Source of the DNA: Lachnospiraceae bacterium
Lineage (GTDB): Bacteria; Bacillota; Clostridia; Lachnospirales; Lachnospiraceae
Direction of reading: 5' to 3'
Length of the DNA: 21,205 bases
Assembly: GCA_900757145.1 (NCBI GenBank)
Contig: CAAEMT010000048.1
Location: 1-21,205, forward strand
Under the pieces are notes generated by a model. That model ran no database searches. It was not told the origin of the DNA and worked only from the letters and a program-made list of their open reading frames with translations. The translations under genes were made by a program, and so were the position numbers. Positions 1 through 8,335 of the stretch are shown here, one piece after another. Position 1 is the first letter of the stretch; every line of letters begins with the position of its first letter.

Positions 1-2309
1 AAAATGGCAGAGCGTCTGTGCAGGGATTATATCCGGGGCGGTATTATTTAAAGGAAATTGCAGCGCCTCCCGGATATGTACAGGATACACGGGAGCATGA
101 GGTAAATCTTTCATATGAGGGCAGTACGGCTGCTGTGATAAGCAGGGAGGTGACTTTGAAGGAACAGGTGAAAAAACAGCCGTTTCAGCTGCTTAAGAGA
201 TCAGATCAGGGTAATGCAGATCCGCAGGCGCTTCCGGGGGCTGGCTTTACTGCATGGCTTGCCTCAAAGCTTCCGCAGGGGTACGATACGACAGGAATTG
301 AGCCGGAAATAATCGGAGCAAAGGGTGAGACAGAGCTGTTTACAGACGAAAAAGGATATTTGTGTACAATTCCATTGCCATACGGAACTTACCTCGTGCG
401 TGAGACAACAGTGCCAGCCGATCATAAGCCGGTAGAGGATTTTCTGGTTGTGATCTCGGAGCACCATCCGGATGAGCCGCAGCCTTGGATCGTACTGCTT
501 GATAAGAGCCTGATGGCTCGCCTGAAGATAGTAAAGAAGGATGCAAAAACAGGAAATCCCGTACTGAGAAAAGGTGCGGAGTTTGTAGTGACAGACCGCC
601 GGAGCGGAGAACGGATAGAACAGACGACTTCCTACCCGGAGCATAAGGTACATACATCGTTTTTTACGAACGAGGAAGGCTTTCTGATACTGCCGCAGGA
701 GCTTCCGCCCGGAGAGTACCGGATTGAAGAGATTACCGCACCGGAGGGTTACATCAGGAATCCTCAGCCGATCGATTTTGAGATACATGAGGGTGAAGCG
801 TTTTTAACGGATGTGGAAACAGGAAGTCTGATTGTGGAAAAAGAGTGCTTCAATGAGCCGGTAAGTGGAAAAATAGAGATTAAAAAGTCAGGAGATCTTT
901 TGCAGGGGTTTGAAAATGACTTCTTGTATGAGAAAACAGCTTTAGCCGGTGTGACATTCGAGATTGTGGCATCAGAGGATATTTTCAACTCAGAAAATAC
1001 TGTGATACTAAAAAAAGGAACAGTTGCAGGACAATTGGTGACGGACGAGAATGGATATGCGGTTTCGGAAAAGCTTCCGCTTGGCGTCTACCTTGTTAGA
1101 GAAAAAGAGACTCCGCACGGTTTTGTTACAGATGAAAAAGGGATTGAAATTCGCTTGGAATATCAGGATCAGGAAACGCCTCTTGTCACAGCTTCGATTG
1201 AGTATGAGAATATAAGGCAGTCGCTGCGCATAAAGCTGTTCAAATGCGATCGGGAAACGCAAAAGCCGCTTGCGGGTGCGAGGTTTGCATTATATGCGAA
1301 GGAAGCAGTGAAAAATATGAGGCAGGAGGTCATCGTTTTGGAAGATACGATGATCGCAGAATGCGTGACGGACAAACAGGGTGAGGGAAGCTTCGATGTG
1401 GATCTTCCGCACGGTCTTTACTATGTCAGAGAAGAAAGCGCTCCGGAAGGGTACGTCAATGAGCACGAGATTCGCGAGGTGGATCTGAGGAAATGGGATG
1501 GAAGCACAGTGCAGGTGGAAAAGAAGCTTCTGTTCGGAAATAACAGTACGTGGGTAGAAGTAAGCAAGAAAGATATTACAGACGGTGCAGAAATTTCAGG
1601 CGCAAGCCTTGAGGTCCGTGACGAAAAGGGAGAAATCGTGGACCAGTGGGTATCCGGGGAGCAGCCGCATGTGATACGAGGACTGGAAAAGGGAAAGACA
1701 TATACGCTGACAGAGATGCAGGTGCCAAAAGGGTATGCTCTTGCAGAGACAATTACCTTCACTGTCAAAGATACAGGAGAGGTACAGCGGGTAGAAATGC
1801 AGGACGCTCGTATACAGGGGCAGCTTCTTCTTGAAAAGACGGACAAGAAAACAGGAGAAGCTCTGGAAGGCGCTGTATTTGAGCTTCTGACAGAAGCGGG
1901 GGAGCGTATAGAAGAGCTGGTGACAGACAAACAGGGAACAGCAAAGAGCGGTCTTCTGGAAACCGGCATTTTTGAAAATGGTTCCTGCAAAGAGGAAATT
2001 ACTTATGTATTGCAGGAAGTAAAAGCTCCTGCGGGTTATCTTTTGGATAAGACACAGTATACCATTACCTTTCCGTATGGAGATGGAGAAGAGCCTGTCG
2101 TGGAAGTAAGGCGAGAAGTCTTAAATGAGGAAGTGCCTCCAGAGGAAACAGAGCCTCCTACAGAAGCGGTGCCAAAAGAAACACCTCTTTCTCCGCAAAC
2201 AGGCGATCAGACAAATATTGCGGGAGTCGTGATGGGACTTGTGTTTTCAACTGGGCTTGCTGTACTTATCATAAGAGTCAGAAAAAAGCAAAAAGATAAA
2301 ATTTACTGA
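1..2309 (+). CDS. SpaA/Cna-B repeat surface protein, sortase-anchored (5' partial)
   Basis: This is the C-terminal part of a large cell-wall-anchored surface protein, probably a pilin or adhesin. The frame is open to the window edge (first full codon at base 3) and the first residues already lie inside a Cna-B domain, so the true start is upstream; the GTG at 18 is not the start. About seven Cna-B/SpaA domains can be counted from their E-box motifs, for example YYLKEIAAPPGY, YRIEEITAPEGY, YYVREESAPEGY, YTLTEMQVPKGY and YVLQEVKAPAGY. Several domains begin with a lysine-bearing strand (LKIVKKD, IEIKKSG, VEVSKKD, LLLEKTD) suited to Lys-Asn isopeptide bonds with the E-box glutamate. The C-terminus has a Glu/Pro/Thr-rich stalk, the sorting motif SPQTG, a hydrophobic segment and a basic tail (RVRKKQKDK). 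One repeat (YLVRETTVPADH) has a degraded E-box. Ligand and polymerisation state cannot be told from the sequence. Confidence 0.93.
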   Translation, partial: NGRASVQGLYPGRYYLKEIAAPPGYVQDTREHEVNLSYEGSTAAVISREVTLKEQVKKQPFQLLKRSDQGNADPQALPGAGFTAWLASKLPQGYDTTGIEPEIIGAKGETELFTDEKGYLCTIPLPYGTYLVRETTVPADHKPVEDFLVVISEHHPDEPQPWIVLLDKSLMARLKIVKKDAKTGNPVLRKGAEFVVTDRRSGERIEQTTSYPEHKVHTSFFTNEEGFLILPQELPPGEYRIEEITAPEGYIRNPQPIDFEIHEGEAFLTDVETGSLIVEKECFNEPVSGKIEIKKSGDLLQGFENDFLYEKTALAGVTFEIVASEDIFNSENTVILKKGTVAGQLVTDENGYAVSEKLPLGVYLVREKETPHGFVTDEKGIEIRLEYQDQETPLVTASIEYENIRQSLRIKLFKCDRETQKPLAGARFALYAKEAVKNMRQEVIVLEDTMIAECVTDKQGEGSFDVDLPHGLYYVREESAPEGYVNEHEIREVDLRKWDGSTVQVEKKLLFGNNSTWVEVSKKDITDGAEISGASLEVRDEKGEIVDQWVSGEQPHVIRGLEKGKTYTLTEMQVPKGYALAETITFTVKDTGEVQRVEMQDARIQGQLLLEKTDKKTGEALEGAVFELLTEAGERIEELVTDKQGTAKSGLLETGIFENGSCKEEITYVLQEVKAPAGYLLDKTQYTITFPYGDGEEPVVEVRREVLNEEVPPEETEPPTEAVPKETPLSPQTGDQTNIAGVVMGLVFSTGLAVLIIRVRKKQKDKIY

Positions 2310-2347
2310 TATTTAAGGATTGGTTTTTCGTTATCCGGTAAAATGAC

Positions 2348-2376
2348 TGGATTGCCAGAGCAAGATGTGGTATAAA
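2348..2376 (+). promoter_or_regulatory. Possible extended -10 promoter for the alarmone synthetase gene
   Basis: TGGATT, a 17-base spacer and TATAAA preceded by TG form an extended -10 promoter candidate. The -35 is weak (3 of 6). It lies in the 127-base gap after the surface protein gene; no convincing terminator is visible in that gap. Confidence 0.35.
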
Positions 2377-2436
2377 GAAAGGGAACCGTTTGAAGTCGGT
2401 TGATGATGTACCAAAGAATGCAGGAGGCAGAAAGTC

Positions 2437-3144
2437 GTGGAAAATATATTTGATTTTTTTGAGGAGCCGCAGTACATAAAGATTTTGGAAACAGGAAAAA
2501 AATATCAGGATCTGATGAACCGCTATCGCTGCGCGATTATGGAGGTAGAGACAAAACTTAATGTACTCAATCTGGAGTTTTCCCTTCACTATGACAGAAA
2601 TCCGTTTGAATCCATTGAAAGCAGGCTAAAGTCACCGCGAAGCATTATCGGGAAGCTGAAAAAGAAGGGAATACCGCTTAATGAGGCGACTTTGGCGCAG
2701 AGTATATCGGAAAATTTGTATGATGTAGCCGGACTGCGTGTGATCTGTGCTTTTCAGGAGGATATCTACCATCTGGCAGATCTGCTCGTGCAGCAGGATG
2801 ATATTACGCTGATACGGACAAAGGACTATATCAAAAATCCGAAGTCAAATGGATATCGCAGTCTGCATTTGATCCTTGAGATTCCTATCTTTTTAAAAGA
2901 AGGAAAGACGATGATGAAAGTGGAAGTTCAATTCCGAACAATCGCTATGGACTTCTGGGCAAGTGTTGATCACAGGCTGAGGTATAAAAAGGATCTTCCA
3001 AATGAAACGGAGATATTAGAGAAGCTGCGCAGATGCGCAACGGTAATCGCCGGGCTTGACGAGGAGATGCAGCAGATTCGGACAATGATCGAGGAAAGCG
3101 AGAAAGAATCAGGTCAGGAAGCGGGCGGATCGCAGGAGAAATAG
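2437..3144 (+). CDS. Small alarmone synthetase, RelQ/YjbM-type (GTP pyrophosphokinase)
   Basis: A cytosolic (p)ppGpp synthetase that transfers pyrophosphate from ATP to GTP or GDP in the stringent response. The 235-residue protein is a single RelA/SpoT synthetase domain with no HD hydrolase, TGS or ACT region, the usual size and layout of the RelQ/SasB family. Visible family motifs are RLKSPRSIIGKLKKKG (63-78), the DVAGLRVIC strand (96-104), KNPKSNGYRSLHL (133-145), which holds the substrate-binding Gly-Tyr-Arg, and VEVQFRTIAMDFWASVDH (163-180), with the catalytic Glu and Gln. The tail is charged. The start is GTG 2437, chosen because an AGGAGG at 2422-2427 sits 9 bases upstream and the N-terminus fits the family. 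The next gene also acts on a nucleotide second messenger, but a probable terminator separates them. Confidence 0.93.
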   Translation: MENIFDFFEEPQYIKILETGKKYQDLMNRYRCAIMEVETKLNVLNLEFSLHYDRNPFESIESRLKSPRSIIGKLKKKGIPLNEATLAQSISENLYDVAGLRVICAFQEDIYHLADLLVQQDDITLIRTKDYIKNPKSNGYRSLHLILEIPIFLKEGKTMMKVEVQFRTIAMDFWASVDHRLRYKKDLPNETEILEKLRRCATVIAGLDEEMQQIRTMIEESEKESGQEAGGSQEK

Positions 3145-3178
3145 TATAAGGGAACAGGCGGATCGCGGAAAAACAGTA
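3124..3178 (+). repeat. Imperfect short tandem duplication over the gene end
   Basis: The 3' end of the alarmone synthetase gene (GGCGGATCGCAGGAGAAATA at 3124-3143) is repeated imperfectly just downstream (GGCGGATCGCGGAAAAACAG from 3157). The second copy lies after the stop codon, so it looks like a small duplication that left the protein intact. Confidence 0.5.
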
Positions 3179-3215
3179 GTAGCAGGCGTCCCGGACAGAA
3201 ACAAACGTATAAAAA

Positions 3216-3262
3216 AGGAGCGGAGCAGACATGGTATCTTCATGTGCTTTCTGCTCCTTTTG
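3216..3262 (+). terminator. Probable Rho-independent terminator after the alarmone synthetase gene
   Basis: GGAGCAG (3222-3228) pairs with CTGCTCC (3251-3257), and ACATG (3229-3233) with CATGT (3241-3245) continues the stem apart from a five-base bulge. A TTTT run follows. The T tract is short, so termination may be partial. Confidence 0.5.
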
Positions 3263-3286
3263 CGTAGGAATAGAGTTAATATCCTC

Positions 3287-3315
3287 TTTTCTATCCCTGT
3301 AATCTGTGATACAAT
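3287..3315 (+). promoter_or_regulatory. Possible extended -10 promoter for gdpP-rplI-dnaB
   Basis: TACAAT at 3310-3315 is preceded by TGA, giving an extended -10. The -35 region (TTTTCT, 17 bases upstream) is poor. It is the best promoter candidate in the gap before gdpP and would give a leader of about 130 bases. Confidence 0.4.
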
Positions 3316-3336
3316 ATGGGCGTCAGACAGCTTTTT

Positions 3337-3360
3337 TGTATCCGCGGACAGGCGGATACA
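3337..3360 (+). other. Hairpin in the gdpP leader
   Basis: TGTATCCGC (3337-3345) pairs perfectly with GCGGATACA (3352-3360) around a six-base loop. The 5' arm sequence TTGTATCCGC recurs near 3412-3421 before gdpP, so the 3' arm could pair with either copy. No known riboswitch pattern, including the ydaO c-di-AMP type, is recognisable. Confidence 0.45.
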
Positions 3361-3450
3361 GACAGCTGAGAGACAGGAACCGCAATGTATGGCGCGGCAG
3401 ACAGGTAACTTTGTATCCGCTGTGCCTGTTACAGAAGGAATGGAGATACT

Positions 3451-5517
3451 ATGAAGAAAAATAAAACTGGCAATAAGGCTCAGATCAAATACAGCGGTAG
3501 CCTGATGCATCATTGGTACTGGTGCGTGCTGATCATCCTTTTTTTGCTGCTTCTAACAGCGGCAGTGCTGTATGTAGATACGTTTGCCGGAGTGATCGTC
3601 GGAGGTTTTACAGTGGTGATATTTTTATCACTGCTTCTGCTTGACGCATATTTTAAGCCTCGCGTGTTGATCGAGCTGCTTGATTTTGCACATAAATTCA
3701 GCGGTGTCGAGAAGGCTATGCTTAAAAGCTTCATTATTCCCTACGGGATCGTACAGACAGACGGAAAAATATTATGGATGAACGACATGCTGATGGGGCT
3801 TGTCGGAAAAAATGAGCACTATCACAAGAATATTTCCGCACTGTTTCCCCAGATGAATCCATCGCAGTTTCCTCTTGGCGAGGAATCGCGCAGTACAGAA
3901 GTCTGGCATGAGGGGAAGCTATACCGCGTGGATATGAAAAAGATCGCGCTGGAAGAGCTCGTAGACGGACTGGATGGCGTAGAGCGGCTGACAGAGGAGT
4001 GTTATGTAATTGCGCTTTACTTTTTCGATGTTACGGAGCTGGCGCAGTTCAAGAAGGAGAACTATGAGCAGAAGCCGGTTGTCGGGCTTTTGTACATGGA
4101 TAATTATGACGAAGTTATGGACAGTGTGGAGGATGTCAGGCGCTCTATGCTGGAAGCGCTTGTTGATCGTAGGATTACGAAGTATGTGTCTACTGTCGGC
4201 GGTCTGATCAAAAAGCTTGAGAAGGATAAGTATATTCTTGTAGTGAAGCGCAAGGATCTTGAAACGATGGAGACGGATCGTTTTTCTGTACTTGAGGATG
4301 TAAAGACGGTAAATATTGGCAATACGATCAATATGACAGTAAGTATCGGTATTGGTATGAACTGCGGTGATTATGCGAAAAACTATGAGGCAGCGAGAGT
4401 GGCGATCGAGATGGCTCTTGCGAGAGGCGGAGATCAGGCAGTCGTCAAAGAGCAGGAGAAGATGACGTTTTTCGGCGGAAAAACGCAGCGTGCGGAGCGT
4501 AATACGAGAGTGCGCGCACGCGTGAAAGCACAGGCGCTGCGTGAGCTGATCAGCACGCGGGAGCGTGTAATGGTCATGGGACATAAGATGACTGACATTG
4601 ATTCATTCGGTGCATGTATCGGTGTCTGCCGTGCGGCAAAGCAGGTGGGCAAGCCGGTTCATATCGTACTTGGCGAAATGAACAGCAATATCAGACCGTG
4701 GATCAATTTGCTTGAGGCGGGAGGCGGATATGAAGAGAAGTGTTTCCTGACGCATGAGCAGGCAATCGAGATGACGAATCAGAATACAGCGGTGATCGTT
4801 GTGGATACGAACCGCCCAAGCATGACAGAATGCGAGCAGCTTTTATATCTGACAAGGACGATCGTTGTACTGGATCATCACAGGCAGGGTACGGAAAAGA
4901 TAGAGAATGCTTCCCTGTCTTACATCGAACCATCCGCATCTTCAGCGTGTGAGATGATCTCCGAAATTTTGCAGTATTACGATGACGGAATCAAGCTAAA
5001 ACCGGGTGAGGCAGACTGTATTTACGCTGGAATTATTGTGGATACGAATAATTTTGTGGCAAAGACAGGTATGCGCACCTTTGAGGCGGCGGCATTCCTG
5101 CGCAGAAACGGCGCGGATATGACGCGGGTAAGAAAGGCGTTCCGCAATGACATGGATACGTACAAGGCGAGAGCGGAAGCGGTGCGCCATGCGGAGGCGT
5201 TCATGGGATGCTATGCGATCAGCGTCTGTCCGAGTGCAAATCTTGAAAATCCTACGGTCGTAGGGGCACAGGCAGCGAATGAGCTGCTTAATATCGTAGG
5301 TGTAAAGGCATCTTTTGTACTGACAGATTATAATAATACTATTTATATCAGCGCGCGCGCGATCGACGAGGTGAACGTCCAGATTATCATGGAGCGCCTT
5401 GGAGGCGGAGGGCATATGAATATTGCGGGAGCTCAGCTTAACGGTATGGATCTTGATGAAGCACGCGTGAAATTAAAAGAAGTATTGACTCAAATGACGA
5501 AAGAAGGAGCGATTTGA
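3451..5517 (+). CDS. gdpP: c-di-AMP phosphodiesterase GdpP (DHH family, YybT-like)
   Basis: A membrane enzyme that hydrolyses cyclic di-AMP to pApA and so affects cell-wall and potassium homeostasis. The 688-residue protein has the full GdpP layout: two N-terminal membrane helices (about 22-43 and 46-66), a PAS-like domain (about 85-200), a degenerate GGDEF domain (about 210-335) without a GGDEF motif, then DHH (about 370-525) and DHHA1 (about 590-680) domains. Metal-binding motifs are intact: GHKMTDIDSFG (377-387), VVDTNRPS (450-457), DHH (475-477), VDTNNF and the C-terminal GGGGHMNIAGAQ (651-662). The start is ATG 3451, with GGAG five bases upstream. The gene runs directly into rplI, the rplI start lying just after the gdpP stop, in the common Firmicute order gdpP-rplI-dnaB. 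Confidence 0.97.
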   Translation: MKKNKTGNKAQIKYSGSLMHHWYWCVLIILFLLLLTAAVLYVDTFAGVIVGGFTVVIFLSLLLLDAYFKPRVLIELLDFAHKFSGVEKAMLKSFIIPYGIVQTDGKILWMNDMLMGLVGKNEHYHKNISALFPQMNPSQFPLGEESRSTEVWHEGKLYRVDMKKIALEELVDGLDGVERLTEECYVIALYFFDVTELAQFKKENYEQKPVVGLLYMDNYDEVMDSVEDVRRSMLEALVDRRITKYVSTVGGLIKKLEKDKYILVVKRKDLETMETDRFSVLEDVKTVNIGNTINMTVSIGIGMNCGDYAKNYEAARVAIEMALARGGDQAVVKEQEKMTFFGGKTQRAERNTRVRARVKAQALRELISTRERVMVMGHKMTDIDSFGACIGVCRAAKQVGKPVHIVLGEMNSNIRPWINLLEAGGGYEEKCFLTHEQAIEMTNQNTAVIVVDTNRPSMTECEQLLYLTRTIVVLDHHRQGTEKIENASLSYIEPSASSACEMISEILQYYDDGIKLKPGEADCIYAGIIVDTNNFVAKTGMRTFEAAAFLRRNGADMTRVRKAFRNDMDTYKARAEAVRHAEAFMGCYAISVCPSANLENPTVVGAQAANELLNIVGVKASFVLTDYNNTIYISARAIDEVNVQIIMERLGGGGHMNIAGAQLNGMDLDEARVKLKEVLTQMTKEGAI

Positions 5518-5519
5518 TT

Positions 5520-5966
5520 ATGAAAGTTATATTATTACAGGATGTAAAATCTCTTGGAAAAAAAGGTGATATTGTAGAGGTGAGTGAGGGATACGCACGC
5601 AATATGCTGCTGAAAAAAGGTCTTGGAAAGGAAGCGACAGGACAGAATATGAATGATCTGAAGCTTCAGAAAGCGAATGCCGAAAAGATCGCGAGAGAGG
5701 CGCTTGAGGCAGCGCAGGCTCTTGCAAAGGAGATGGAAGGAAAGGCAATTAAGGTGGCGGTAAAGGCTGGTGAAGGAGGCCGCGTATTTGGATCTGTTTC
5801 TACAAAGGAGATTGCGGAGGAGATCAAAAAACAGTTAGGCTATGAGGTCGATAAGAAAAAAATTCAGATCGACAATCCGATTCGTGCGCTCGGAACGACG
5901 AACGTGACAGTAAAGCTGCATACGAAGGTAACGGCAGAGATCAGAGTAAACGTAGTGGAGCTTTGA
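5520..5966 (+). CDS. rplI: 50S ribosomal protein L9
   Basis: Ribosomal protein bL9, which binds 23S rRNA near the L1 stalk and helps keep the reading frame. The 149 residues match the usual length. The N-terminal globular domain (MKVILLQDVKSLGKKGDIV, the GYARNMLLKKG loop) is followed by the long connecting helix (about 45-78) and the C-terminal domain. The start is ATG 5520, not the upstream in-frame TTG at 5514: MKVILLQDV is the conserved N-terminus and AAGGAG at 5504-5509 is correctly spaced. That ribosome binding site lies inside the end of gdpP, so translation is probably coupled. Confidence 0.98.
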   Translation: MKVILLQDVKSLGKKGDIVEVSEGYARNMLLKKGLGKEATGQNMNDLKLQKANAEKIAREALEAAQALAKEMEGKAIKVAVKAGEGGRVFGSVSTKEIAEEIKKQLGYEVDKKKIQIDNPIRALGTTNVTVKLHTKVTAEIRVNVVEL

Positions 5967-5985
5967 TCGGCATAAGGATAACTGA

Positions 5986-6020
5986 TGGGGGAGGCCGCAG
6001 GGTGAATGTGGCAGCCCCCA
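5986..6020 (+). other. Strong intercistronic hairpin between rplI and dnaB
   Basis: TGGGGG (5986-5991) pairs with CCCCCA (6015-6020), and GCCGCA (5994-5999) with TGTGGC (6007-6012), with one G-U pair. The helices are separated by a symmetric AG/AG internal loop and capped by GGGTGAA. No T tract follows, so this is not a normal terminator. It ends about ten bases before the dnaB ribosome binding site. Confidence 0.7.
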
Positions 6021-6041
6021 AATTACTGAAAGGAGAACGTT

Positions 6042-7370
6042 ATGGAGGAAGCCTTACTTAAACGAGTGATGCCCCACAGTATAGAAGCCGAACAGTCGGT
6101 GGTAGGTGCGATGATCCTTGACCGGGATGCAGTCACTGTTGCCACAGAAATGCTCTCTGCGGAAGATTTTTATCAGAAGCAGTACAGTATTTTGTTCGAG
6201 GCCATGACGGAGCTTTATAGTGAAGGAAAGCCGATCGATCTGATTACGCTTCAGAATCGGCTGAAAGAGAAGGATGTACCGCCTGAGATCAGCAGTCTGG
6301 AATTTGTCCGTGATATGATCACGACAGTTCCGACATCGGCAAACGTAAAATATTATGCGGAGATCGTTTCGGAGAAGGCGCTTCTTCGGCGTCTGATCAA
6401 GGTGAATGAGGATATTGCCGCAGCCTGTTATGCCGGAAAGGAGCGGGTGGAGGATATTCTGGAGGATACAGAAAAAAGTATTTTTCAGGTATTGCAGCGC
6501 CGTACGAATGATGAATTCGTGCCGATTAAGGACGTAGTTCTCAATGCGCTTGACAAAATAGAGGCGGCAAGCCGGCTAAAGGGAAGCGTTACGGGTATGC
6601 CGACCGGATTTATTGATCTCGACTATAAAATGTCGGGATTTCAGCCGTCCGACCTGATCCTGATTGCTGCGCGTCCTTCCATGGGTAAGACGGCATTTGT
6701 ACTCAATATTGCAGAATATATGGCTTTTCGCAGCAATGAGACGGTAGCTATTTTTAGCCTTGAGATGTCGAAGGAACAGCTTGTAAACCGTTTATTTGCG
6801 CTGGAATCCCACGTTGATTCTCAGGTTCTTCGTACAGGTAATTTAAGTGACAGTGACTGGGCAAATCTGATCGAGGCGGCAGGCACGATCGGACGGTCTA
6901 ATCTGATCATCGACGATACGCCGGGTATCAGCGTTGCGGAGCTGCGAAGTAAATGCAGAAAGTTTAAACTGGAGCATAACCTTGGAATTATTATGATTGA
7001 CTATCTGCAATTGATGCAGGGCAGCAGGAGATCAGAGTCGAGACAGCAGGAGATTTCCGAGATCTCCCGTTCTTTAAAGGAAATAGCAAGAGAACTGCAT
7101 GTGCCTGTGGTTGCTCTTTCACAGCTCTCACGAGCAGTTGAGCAAAGACCAGATCATCGGCCGATGCTTTCAGATTTGCGAGAGTCGGGAGCGATTGAGC
7201 AGGACGCGGACGTTGTTATGTTTTTGTACCGTGATGATTATTACAATCATGATACCGAGAAAAAGGATGTGGCAGAAGTTATTATCGCCAAGCAGCGAAA
7301 CGGCCCAATTGGTACTGTGGAGCTGGCATGGCTGCCGCGTTTTACAAAATTTGCAAATATGAAAAAATAA
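6042..7370 (+). CDS. dnaB: Replicative DNA helicase DnaB
   Basis: The hexameric ATP-dependent helicase that unwinds DNA at the replication fork (DnaC in Bacillus naming). The 442-residue protein has the standard N-terminal collar domain (about 10-115), a linker, and a RecA-like motor (about 180-442). The motor shows a Walker A (ARPSMGKTA, 210-218), EMSKEQLVNRL (241-251), Walker B (IIMIDYLQL, 316-324), the ALSQLSRAVEQRPDHRPMLS segment, the DLRESGAIEQDAD motif and the KQRNGP arginine-finger region (about 418-423). No intein or insertion is present. The start is ATG 6042 with AAGGAGA upstream. It follows rplI by 75 bases, in the expected order. Confidence 0.98.
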   Translation: MEEALLKRVMPHSIEAEQSVVGAMILDRDAVTVATEMLSAEDFYQKQYSILFEAMTELYSEGKPIDLITLQNRLKEKDVPPEISSLEFVRDMITTVPTSANVKYYAEIVSEKALLRRLIKVNEDIAAACYAGKERVEDILEDTEKSIFQVLQRRTNDEFVPIKDVVLNALDKIEAASRLKGSVTGMPTGFIDLDYKMSGFQPSDLILIAARPSMGKTAFVLNIAEYMAFRSNETVAIFSLEMSKEQLVNRLFALESHVDSQVLRTGNLSDSDWANLIEAAGTIGRSNLIIDDTPGISVAELRSKCRKFKLEHNLGIIMIDYLQLMQGSRRSESRQQEISEISRSLKEIARELHVPVVALSQLSRAVEQRPDHRPMLSDLRESGAIEQDADVVMFLYRDDYYNHDTEKKDVAEVIIAKQRNGPIGTVELAWLPRFTKFANMKK

Positions 7371-7448
7371 TACAAAATAAGTTCTTTTTTCAGGGGTCTC
7401 TTCATATACTTATGTAAGAACAACCGTATCAGCATATTTTCGGCGATT

Positions 7449-7477
7449 TTGGAACAGAAAATACTGCCGCGTATAAA
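7449..7477 (+). promoter_or_regulatory. Probable promoter of the MerR-type gene
   Basis: TTGGAA, a 17-base spacer and TATAAA lie just upstream of the MerR gene. Transcription would start about 20 bases before the ATG at 7505, so the regulator can be expressed apart from dnaB. Confidence 0.55.
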
Positions 7478-7504
7478 AAGGCGTTGGATAAGAGGAGAGG
7501 CTTT

Positions 7505-8161
7505 ATGGAAGATAAGACATATTCTGTATCAGAAGCAGTGCGGCTCGTCGGTGTAGAGTCGCATGTTCTTCGTTATTGGGAAGAAGAATTACATATTTCA
7601 ATACAGCGCAATGCTCAGGGACACCGATTATACAGTAAGGAAAATATCAGGCTGTTTCGCAAGGTGAAAAGCTGGAAAGAAAAGGGACTGCAATTAAAAG
7701 CAATCCGTATACTTCTTGCGCAGACGGATGCGCTGCGCAGTCCGGATGCAGAGGGATTTGCAGGACAGCTTGAGGAAGTGTTTGATCCTCAGGCGGATGC
7801 TCAGCCGGAATGTAATTCCAGAACGGACAGGCCACAGGGGATCAATGATTCTGTGTGTGATATAGAAAGCGATTCGTGTGTCTGTGAAATTGTACCCACT
7901 GCACCGGCAGAAGCGCAGGATGGTCTGGAGCGGATTGCAGCTGTGTTTCGTCAGATCGTAAAGGAAGCTGCAAAGGAGCAGAATGAGCATTTGGAAAAGA
8001 TACTCGTACAGCAGCTTCGGGAAGAGGCGCAGGATGTATATCTTCAATATTTTCAGATGCTCCAGGAGACCGCCGCTGCGAAGGCTGAAGTGCAAAAAGA
8101 AAGCGTTCGGCAGAATATATTCCGGCGGATATGGGATGCGATATGCGGTGAAGGGTACTGA
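7505..8161 (+). CDS. MerR family transcriptional regulator
   Basis: A DNA-binding regulator with an N-terminal MerR-type winged helix (about 4-70): TYSVSEAVRLVGVESHVLRY, WEEEL and GHRLYSKENIRLFRKVKSWKEKG. The rest of the 218 residues is acidic, then helical and probably coiled-coil (about 140-200, QIVKEAAKEQNEHLEKILVQ), suitable for dimerisation. No metal-binding cysteine cluster or drug-binding domain is recognisable; the three Cys near 105-125 do not form a known site. The start is ATG 7505, behind AGGAGAGG at 7493-7500; the TTG at 7484 lacks a ribosome binding site. Target genes are unknown. A similar helix-turn-helix plus coiled-coil layout occurs in MerR-like proteins that act in chromosome or division control, so a global role is possible. 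Confidence 0.85.
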   Translation: MEDKTYSVSEAVRLVGVESHVLRYWEEELHISIQRNAQGHRLYSKENIRLFRKVKSWKEKGLQLKAIRILLAQTDALRSPDAEGFAGQLEEVFDPQADAQPECNSRTDRPQGINDSVCDIESDSCVCEIVPTAPAEAQDGLERIAAVFRQIVKEAAKEQNEHLEKILVQQLREEAQDVYLQYFQMLQETAAAKAEVQKESVRQNIFRRIWDAICGEGY

Positions 8162-8240
8162 TGGGATGGGTAAGGACACAGGAGGAACAGTAAAATCCCC
8201 TCAGATGTACAAAACTCAGGCATAGAAATCCGGGACATAG

Positions 8241-8290
8241 AAAAAGTGTGCCCTACAGCCGCTAACATAAACGATACAGAGCACACCTTT
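8241..8290 (-). terminator. Probable terminator of the ferredoxin gene
   Basis: Read on the minus strand, AAAGGTGTGC pairs with GCACACTTTTT and ends in a T run, about 45 bases past the ferredoxin stop. The loop is large (about 29 bases). The reverse strand lacks a comparable T tract, so it suits the ferredoxin gene better than the convergent MerR gene. Confidence 0.5.
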
Positions 8291-8335
8291 GTTCTAATAT
8301 TTATCGGATGCAGCGCATCCACTGTCCATGACGGA

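Noticed and set aside
18..2309. GTG at 18 as true start of the surface protein
   Set aside because: The same frame is open to the window edge and residues before it already form part of a Cna-B repeat.
3242..3454. 70-codon + strand frame before gdpP
   Set aside because: It overlaps the terminator and leader, lacks a ribosome binding site, and has no domain.
3919..4584. 221-codon minus-strand frame
   Set aside because: It is antisense to gdpP, which has all family domains; no start signal or domain.
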